A DNA stretch of 64,000 nt from Salminus brasiliensis (Eukaryota > Chordata > Actinopteri > Characiformes > Bryconidae): NCBI RefSeq assembly GCF_030463535.1, contig NC_132900.1, forward strand, positions 30,093,721-30,157,720, written 5' to 3'. The notes beneath the pieces were generated by a model. It worked only from the letters and a program-made list of their open reading frames with translations, did not search any database and was not told where the DNA came from. The position numbers and the translations under genes are program-made. Positions 57,412 through 64,000 of the stretch are shown piece after piece; position 1 is the first letter of the stretch; each line of letters begins with the position of its first letter.

Positions 57412-58345
57412 AATCATGACTAATATCAGAATAAATACCAACACCAATGGAGAAACTGCAACACAGGAGGCTTTTTTTCCTCCTCTCTGAGTGAGTATTA
57501 ACCACTGAGGACTTTACAGGAAGTGAGGTTCAGATGCACTGATAAAAAAAAACATTGCAGCAGCAGTTAAAACTGCCGGAGTGTCGTGTGGTACGGGTGC
57601 ATCCTCAAAGGTATGTGGAATATACATATTTCTATATAAATATATGCATATATATTAGATTTTATATATTATATGAAGTAGGTCTATTTAGCAAAATAAT
57701 AAGATATAACTGATATTTGCTACATTTGGCAAATACATTGTAGTGAATTTACTGTACTTTAGACGAATCATTTTAAATATTTAAGTAAAATATTTAACAC
57801 ATTTTTGCCATTATGTTGACTGCATGGCATAATAGTGATATAGTAGCTGTACTGGGAACAGACCACTAAAGATGACACTGGTTCGAAGGCGGCTTGGCTG
57901 CATTTGGTCTTGCTTTTGTTAAAATAGCCACCGACCCACAAAAAGAAGGTGCTAACGTAGCACAAAGTGCCAGGCTTTCATTGACGCCTCTATTTTGATG
58001 CTTTTATTGATTCACTCTTAAGTTTTCTTTTTCTAAAAAGAGGAAATGAGAACAGGGGAAGAGAAGTGAGTTCTGTAAGAAAGGGATTGATCCTCAAAGC
58101 CGTCGGCTTCAGTTCCAATCAATGAAAGCATCAGTTTACTGTGACTTTCTGCGACTTTCAGGACACTTAATGGGGTGGTTCAGTGTCGAAATCAGATTGA
58201 GAGTTTCACACTTAACCCCAAAATAGCTGATCAGCCATGAAACGCTGGCTGTACAACTTTTGCTTCTTCAGTTTTAAACTGGAGCTGTGAGGCTAACAGT
58301 GCTAACAAACACTAGCAGTCAATATTCTCCCAAATCTTTTCAAAT
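56653..58345. other. Intergenic sequence with AT microsatellites
   Basis: (TA)n-rich runs at about 57285-57340 and 57367-57405. The Tyr-Ile reading frame 57234-57419 is an artefact of these. No gene was found. Confidence 0.5.
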
Positions 58346-58353
58346 AGCCCGCT

Positions 58354-58565
58354 CAAGTTGAGTGGTCCAGCGAGCGGACTAAGGCGCTGCCAAAATGACC
58401 CAAGAATACGTGGTTCAAGTCGCTGCCATCAGCAGCCGGAGCCTGAGAGAGCACAACCGGCCTTGCTCTATCCGAATGGATAGCTGTCTCACTCTCTCCC
58501 CGCATCCCTTCAGTGTGATGCTGGCTTGGCTGATGCATCAGAGGACCTGGGGAACTCTGCATGTT
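58354..58565 (+). mobile_element. SINE, CATCAGCAG family, best copy
   Basis: tRNA-like head: GAGTGGTCCAGCGAGCGGAC (A-box region) and GTGGTTCAAGTCG (B box, about 58411), then GCCATCAGCAGCCGGAGCCT, GAGAGAGCACAACCGGCCTT and the conserved CTTCAGTGTGATGCTGGCTT. This suggests a polymerase III-derived SINE. Confidence 0.7.
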
Positions 58566-58855
58566 GGTTTGCAGCAGTTTGAAAAAAAGGCAATAGCTGC
58601 CTTTATAGCTGGTTCTAACGAGCAGCTGGACGATTGGTTCTCTAAAATTGTGTAAAAAAATATTTCTCATAAAAATGATCAAAGTCTAGAACAGCATGGC
58701 CCCTGCGAAGCGCCAGGTAATCTGCCGGTGGCCCGAACAGGGAAGGTAAGGATCATCAGGAGATGATTGGCCACTACTAGGCGGTTCAGGTACACCATGA
58801 AGGTGTTTTTGGCCTTAAAGTGTTGAGCAATGGTGGAATAGTTGGTGTGACGCAA
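58566..58855. other. Intergenic sequence, nothing recognised
   Basis: No gene or repeat family identified. Confidence 0.4.
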
Positions 58856-58857
58856 CA

Positions 58858-59068
58858 GATAACACCACTACCTGCCACTGAGCTACCACACCATGTTAGA
58901 GACTGGGGTTCAATTCCTGGGCTGGTTGGCTATCATGTGCTACACTAATGGGCAAGACCGTGGGCAAGACTCCAAACACTACATTGGCCCACCTCTGTAA
59001 TACGAGGAATCTTGTAAGTCGCTATGGATACGAGTGTCAGCTAAATGCCATAAATGTAAAAAAAAGTT
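58858..59068 (+). mobile_element. SINE with L2-type tail
   Basis: CTACCTGCCACTGAGCTACC, ACTGGGGTTCAATTCCTGGG (B-box-like), then the tail CTTGTAAGTCGCTATGGATA and AAATGTAAA. The tail matches that of the L2 fragments at 2.2 and 3.7 kb, so it may have been mobilised by L2 machinery. A second copy lies at 63306. Confidence 0.65.
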
Positions 59069-59244
59069 TAAAAAAATATATAATATTAATTTCATTAGGA
59101 TTTGTGGGGGGGACATATTTAGCCTAGCATGAATGCTAAACTAAAGTAGCACCATTAGAGCAGCAAACTAGGCTTGACTGATGGACTGTAATTGGGGTGG
59201 GTGGACGAGGGATGTTATTTTTTTAACATGAAGCAACTGACTCT

Positions 59245-59263
59245 CCCAAACTTTGTTGCAGAC
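59245..59263 (+). promoter_or_regulatory. p2ry13: Splice acceptor before the p2ry13 coding exon
   Basis: CCCAAACTTTGTTGCAG, with its AG at 59260-59261, sits two bases before the ATG. It decides the start: the upstream in-frame ATG at 59228 would be intronic. The 5' UTR exon itself is not identified. Confidence 0.6.
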
Positions 59264-60268
59264 ATGATGAATGAGTCTCGAAATGCAACATCGGCCCTTA
59301 ACTGTGGCATCGATGAGAGAGCCAGGGCCACGGCCATGTCCATTCTCTACTTCCTGCTCTTCCCACCCGCCCTTCTGCTCAACGTGCTGGTGGCTTGGAT
59401 CTCCATACACTTGAAGGCCAAAACCACCTTCATGGTGTACCTGAAGCACCTGGTAGCAGCCGATCTCCTGATGACCCTTACCTTCCCGGTCCGGGCCGCC
59501 AGCGAATTACCCGGCGCCTCGCAAGGGCTGCTGGCCTTCGCCTGTCGCTTCTCCCACGTCTTCTTCTACCTGGCCATGAACATGAGTATCATCCTGATGG
59601 GTCTCATCAGCCTGGATCGCTTCTTCAAGATCGTGCAGCCCGGTGGGATAGTCCTGTGCCACAAACTGTGTTTCAGCAAAGTCTTGGCGGCCTCCAGCTG
59701 GCTGCTGGTGATCGGCTTCAACACCCTGCCGGTGATCCTCACGACGAACCAGGACCCCAGAAACAGCAGCCACCGCGAGATCTGCATGGCCATGAAAAGT
59801 GAAATAGGACTCTTGTGGCATGAAGTGGTCATCATGTTTGCAAAGGTCATATTCTGGGTCGTGTGCATCGTGGTCATGCTGTGCTACATCTGCATCACCA
59901 AGAAGGTGGTGGAATCGTATCGGAGGTCACGCAGCAACAACGATCAGACCAATCGCAAGGCAAAGTTACGAGTTTTTCTTATCCTCCTGGTCTTCCTGAT
60001 CTGCTACGTGCCCTACCATGTTGTACGGATACCTTACACCCTGCACCAGATTAAGAAAAACGACACCTGCGTCAGGCCCATGCTGAAGGTCGTCAAGGAC
60101 GTGGCCCTGTGGCTCTCCGCGACCAACGTGTGCTTGGACCCCCTCATCTATTTTTTCCTCTGCAAGGCTTTCCGGCAAAGGTTTTTGGAGATATCGGAGC
60201 TAAAAAGGGTTTTTAAGTCCTTTGGGAAGAACGCAGAGGCATGCCAGTCCTCAGACACTTCGCTGTAA
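59264..60268 (+). CDS. p2ry13: P2Y purinoceptor 13-like receptor
   Basis: 334-residue class A GPCR of the P2RY12/13/14 group. Mammalian P2Y13 is a Gi-coupled ADP receptor. Seen: sequons NES and NAT at the N-terminus and NSS in extracellular loop 2; seven hydrophobic segments; Cys 94-Cys 174 and Cys 14-Cys 269; LDRF at the DRY site (118-120), as in P2Y13; TM6 YVPYHVVR (248-255); DPLIY (292-296). CRFSHVFFY and ESYRRSRSNN resemble P2Y13; some stretches (ITKK, RIPYT) also fit P2Y14. Its place after p2ry12 favours p2ry13. Start: an acceptor (CCAAACTTTGTTGCAG, AG 59260-59261) abuts two ATGs, 59264 and 59267; I use the first. The upstream ATG at 59228 would lie in the intron. TM7 has VKD where P2Y12 has VKE. 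Confidence 0.72.
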   Translation: MMNESRNATSALNCGIDERARATAMSILYFLLFPPALLLNVLVAWISIHLKAKTTFMVYLKHLVAADLLMTLTFPVRAASELPGASQGLLAFACRFSHVFFYLAMNMSIILMGLISLDRFFKIVQPGGIVLCHKLCFSKVLAASSWLLVIGFNTLPVILTTNQDPRNSSHREICMAMKSEIGLLWHEVVIMFAKVIFWVVCIVVMLCYICITKKVVESYRRSRSNNDQTNRKAKLRVFLILLVFLICYVPYHVVRIPYTLHQIKKNDTCVRPMLKVVKDVALWLSATNVCLDPLIYFFLCKAFRQRFLEISELKRVFKSFGKNAEACQSSDTSL

Positions 60269-60275
60269 CCTTATA

Positions 60276-60745
60276 GACTATACGGACAAAAGTATTGGGA
60301 CACCTACTCATTCACTGTTTCTTCCATTATCAAGAGTATTTAAAAGAAAATAAGAGTTTATCCTGCTTTTGTCGGAGTAACTGTCTCCATACTCTCCAGC
60401 TGTCTGCTAGATTTTGGAGCAGCATTGCCATGAGCATTTGATTGCATTCAGCAACAAGGTCAGGATGTTCAGCGGATGAATCCCAAAAGTCGTGGATGGA
60501 GCACCAGCCATCATTCCAGAGAACATATGTAGTTCCACTGCTCCACAGCTCAATGCTTGAAAGCTTTGGACCCCTCTACCACCCCACGCCTGGCATTAGG
60601 CAGCATGGTGCCAATAGGTTCAGGCTTATCTGCTTATCTACCAGGGACTCCTGATCTTTTTCTCCACAGGGACTAGACAAGCTGTATGTTTGTGGGTGGA
60701 ACTGCAAACCGTCAGAATAGGTGTCCACAAACATTAGAGGAACTA
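60276..60745 (+). mobile_element. Family M MITE directly after the p2ry13 stop codon
   Basis: Starts TATACGGACAAAAGTATTGG within a dozen bases of the TAA at 60266-60268, and runs through AGAGTTTATCCTGCTTTTGT and CACGCCTGGCATTAGGCAGC to GGTGTCCACAAACATTAG. The 3' UTR of the receptor must therefore begin with transposon sequence. Confidence 0.85.
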
Positions 60746-63300
60746 GGGGATCTCCAAGCTCATCTTCTCGCAAGCTTCTTAACCACATGGCAGTTGCAAC
60801 AACACAAAATGGACAAGTCTGGGTTTACTGCAGAGGCAGATGACTGAAATAGTGGACTCTGCAGCTTTTGTAAATACCCGCTGTAAACATGCAATAGCTG
60901 ACCGCGAAGGAGGAAGACATCTTCGAGTGGAAGCCACATAACAAAACCACATTGGCAGCTTGTGAAGCGTTTCTTCATCTTCTGCGTTTCTCGTGCCACG
61001 AAAGACAGAAAACGGCCCCGTCCGTCTCAGCGTCTCGCGAACGCCGGACATCGGGGTCGGTTTCTTAGTGGTCGTAGATTTTCAGTGTCTCTGTTAACTT
61101 AAAAAAACTGACCACTCCTGTTCTGTGAAAAGCCACAGTAGATAAATACTGTTCTCACTTTCAAGCAAAACCTTGTATCTCCATTTTTGCATTTTTTTTT
61201 TTTCAGATTTTCATTTTGACATACCATTGTAACATGTCCCTCAGGGAAGGGGCGTGGCGGCTTGGCACAGTGACAACACAGAATGACTCACGAGCGACCT
61301 TTATTTGGACACACGCCATCCACCAACACACACACACACAAGGCACTCAAAGGAACATCGCTAAAGGCCAGAGTGAAGCTCTACCAGTCTCTAATGTGAC
61401 ATACCTGACAAGTCCTCATGCTTGCTCACCGATGTTTAAGGGCTGAATCGGCCCTTTTAGGCACCATCTGGGGCTCCATCCTTCCCTGATCGGCCCCAGG
61501 TGAGCACCATCAGGCCTGGGTGTGTGTAGTCCCATGGTGGCTGGCCCACGGATCTCCCACCTTCTCACTGTCACAGTAGGAATCTTCTGAGTTGTCCCAT
61601 TATATCGGCCCCTTAATGTCCATCTACTAATGTCAAACTACTGCCGAATGCATTGTGCAGAAAGCTGAGCCACCTTTGACATGTATTAAAATCATGTAAA
61701 TTCTCTTCTGGTCGATCTTACTTGCTGCATATTTACCGTGTCTTGTTTTGTAGAAATGCACCCTTCATTTCTGAGAAATCTACTGGTGTGTCCTTCTGCA
61801 TGCATCTTCACCAATAGCTTCCTCATGCAGCATAAAACTGGTGGTGGAATGTTCTGATGTGAGATGTTCTGATGTGAGATGTTCTGATGTGAGATGTTCT
61901 GGACTGGAGTTTGCAGTAAAATGTTTGGTCATTTTCATTTAAATAAACATTTTTAACAACATTTCAGAGAAAGTTGGAATAGCCTACTGAGGGTGTCTCA
62001 GATATGCATGACCCAGTACTGAAGTCCCTTCGTATACCAGTGCTAGCAAGGCCTCTCCTCCCGAAATCTTCTACATCTTCATACCTAATGGTCCTTTAGG
62101 TGTTCTCCAGACTTGCAAACACATGGATCTAAGCTGCACATCATCTGAGAACGTCTATGGGGTCATAGGGTTGTCAAGGGGGGTGGTGCAGGCTATTTGT
62201 CAGCTTCCAGAGAGTTCCTGTTTAGGATCAGGACCTCAGCGAAATTTAACGAACTTGGGTGAATATGGATCTGGGATCTGGAATGGAAGCTGAAGACCCC
62301 CATTCGTTATTCCTGTGGCCTTACAGGTGGGGCGTTTCTAGAATACGTGTTCTACTGGTGCAGTGCTAACTGATGCCTAGGCTAGCTTAACTAATGCTTT
62401 TACATCCCAGCTGGTGGACTGGTGATCCTGTGGTCCATGTTTGCTCAATGCCAGGGCCGCAAGGTTGCAAGGTTGCTTAGAAGGGCCCCCTATGCTCCCT
62501 CAATGCGGCCTTGTCTGAAGACCACATCGATACAAGCTCAGAAGCGGCAAACCAAATTTCCATGAAATTAAAAGAAGGACCAATCAGGGTGAAGAGGTGT
62601 GTCTACAGCTGTCTGACAATGGCTGAGAGCTGAGAGCAATGTCCACAGGACAAGGACCACAAAGCATGGGGCTCCATTTGGGACTAGCTGGGCTTGTTAG
62701 ATAGGACGTTCCAGGCACAGCGTTTGAGTAGTGGTGGGACAGTGGTGCCCTCTGGAGGTGGAAAGTAGAACTGCATGCTTGACTTGCCAGCAGTATTAAG
62801 GTGGTACTCAAGAAAAAAGTACCAACTGGAAGGAATAAGGGAAAACCCACTACTGCCCAGTGTTGTATTTAGAAAGAAATATCCAGACGTCACCACTTTC
62901 TTTGCTCTGAATAGATATTCTTCAAATTAGGAGTGACTGATGCTGCATGAGCCACAAGAGGTTATTAATAAACTCTATAATAACACAACAGGGTCTAGCT
63001 GGCTTCAGCCGGAGCTCTATCTTCCTCAGCATGGAGATCTTTATCAGACAGTTTCACATAAACACCATCAGATGCTTCAACAGATTGTTGAGTTCACAGT
63101 CAAATTCTTTAGACAGGCAAATTACACTGCTGTTCAAAAGTTTGGAATACCTGTTTTTAATATTATTAAGGCAGTTTGTTGAAGGAACATATCAACGCTG
63201 CACAATGAAAACCACGCATCTCCATTTTTGTCCGTTTTTAGTTTTCTCCATGGTTTGAACCCTGTAGCTGCTTCTGTACACTGTGTAAATAATTCTGGAT
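60746..63300. other. Intergenic sequence, mostly unrecognised
   Basis: A 15-bp unit ATGTTCTGATGTGAG is repeated about four times at 61849-61905. The first AATAAA after p2ry13 is at about 61941, far from the stop. No further gene was found. Confidence 0.45.
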
Positions 63301-63305
63301 GAATG

Positions 63306-63420
63306 GGCCTACCACCTGCCGTTGAGCAACCGCACCATGTTGGAGACTGGGGTTAGATTCCCGGTCTGGGTGACTATGCTGCGCTACACCAATAAGAGTC
63401 CTTGGGCAAGTTAAGGATGC
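63306..63420 (+). mobile_element. SINE fragment, second copy of the 58.9-kb type
   Basis: CTACCACCTGCCGTTGAGCA, CGCACCATGTTGGAGACTGG and GGTTAGATTCCCGGTCTGGG match 58865-58925. The tail is missing. Confidence 0.65.
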
Positions 63421-63639
63421 TTTTGCCTTCTTCTATAAAGTCACCAATTTGAAGATGCATGTTTTTCATTGGACAGTGACGATATATATACCCATATGTA
63501 CAAAATGACCCTGATATGATGCTGATACTCCCCATACGGGCCCCTCACTAGGACTCCCCCTGTCGCTTGCTCCCGAGCAATGCTCCTGAGCAATGCTCCC
63601 GACAGCATGACAACCAGCCCATGCCTCCTCTGATATAGG

Positions 63640-63885
63640 AGAAGTCAGGCCAGGGAAGCTCCCCAGATCCCCGGCTCTGACACATCAGCCAACAGACGCC
63701 TGTGCTGGCCAGCATCACAATGGGAGTGATGAGGGGGGAGAGAGAGAGCGCCGTCTACCCACCAAAGGAGAGAGCACGGTCCATTGTGCTCACTCAGGCT
63801 CCGGCTGTCGATGGCGAATGCAGCATGAGCCGGGATTGGCACTCACTGTTCTCGGGTCATAGGGTCAGGGCCTTAGTTGGGGGTG
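63640..63885 (-). mobile_element. SINE, CATCAGCAG family, minus strand
   Basis: The reverse complement carries GAGCACAATGGACCGTGCTC, the ACTCCCATTGTGATGCTGGC region and GGGGATCTGGGGAGCTTCCC, as in the 58.4-kb copy. Confidence 0.6.
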
Positions 63886-64000
63886 AATCCTCGAGGTAGA
63901 TTGTTAAATTTTTATAGGTGTAACAGAAGTAGCAAAACCCACATCGCTGTTACATACACTGCATCATCTCCAACACTGCTGGTCAACTGGGACCAACTGG

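Noticed and set aside
57234-57419. Tyr-Ile-rich reading frame
   Set aside because: Produced by (TA)n microsatellites.
59192-59263. Longer N-terminus for p2ry13 from 59192 or 59228
   Set aside because: 59192 is TTG. 59228 is ATG but lies before a strong acceptor ending at 59261, so it is probably intronic.

Overview
This window is vertebrate nuclear DNA, almost certainly from a teleost fish. It has spliced genes with GT-AG introns, Tc1/mariner relics, L2-type LINE 3' ends, tRNA-derived SINEs, many short inverted-repeat elements and long minisatellites. All calls come from reading the sequence and from knowledge of the gene families; no database search was run. The order within teleosts cannot be settled here; an otophysan (characin or catfish relative) is only a guess.

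Three protein-coding genes are supported, all on the + strand. (1) igsf10 (coding exons between 10493 and 22371) encodes a secreted protein of 2557 residues: signal peptide, leucine-rich repeats with N- and C-terminal caps, two Ig domains, a long Thr/Ser/Pro-rich middle, and ten more Ig domains. Its six coding exons join in frame at clean GT-AG sites. A GC-rich promoter region and a likely non-coding first exon lie at about 8850-9165. (2) p2ry12 (coding 48671-49747) is a 358-residue P2Y-type receptor. (3) A p2ry13-like receptor (coding 59264-60268) has 334 residues. The order igsf10 - p2ry12 - p2ry13 on one strand matches the human 3q25.1 block IGSF10-P2RY12-P2RY13, which supports the names. 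I recognised no exon of MED12L, whose introns hold these receptors in mammals.

The rest is mostly repeats. 1-8800: nested Tc1 and L2 relics, then two arrays of a 61-bp satellite, the second inside a short inverted-repeat element and flanked by a 13-bp direct duplication. 8850-10380: promoter, non-coding exon and T-rich intron of igsf10. 22372-48600: a 26-kb gene-free interval with short inverted-repeat (MITE-like) elements, internally deleted Tc1 copies, a solo-LTR-like insertion, SINEs, two local segmental duplications, about 3 kb of degenerate repeats built on a GGTTGCTATGG core, and a third, inverted 61-bp satellite array that ends just before the p2ry12 coding exon. 49748-59260: further repeats and an ATTACAGTAATAATCAC minisatellite. 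60276-64000: a MITE starting 8 bases after the p2ry13 stop codon, then mostly unrecognised sequence with SINE fragments.

The genes are not an operon and no joint function is implied. Igsf10 is an extracellular matrix/adhesion protein. The receptors are nucleotide-sensing GPCRs that form an old tandem-duplicate cluster. I found no undescribed gene system. The most unusual signal is the 61-bp satellite family and the way its arrays are placed.
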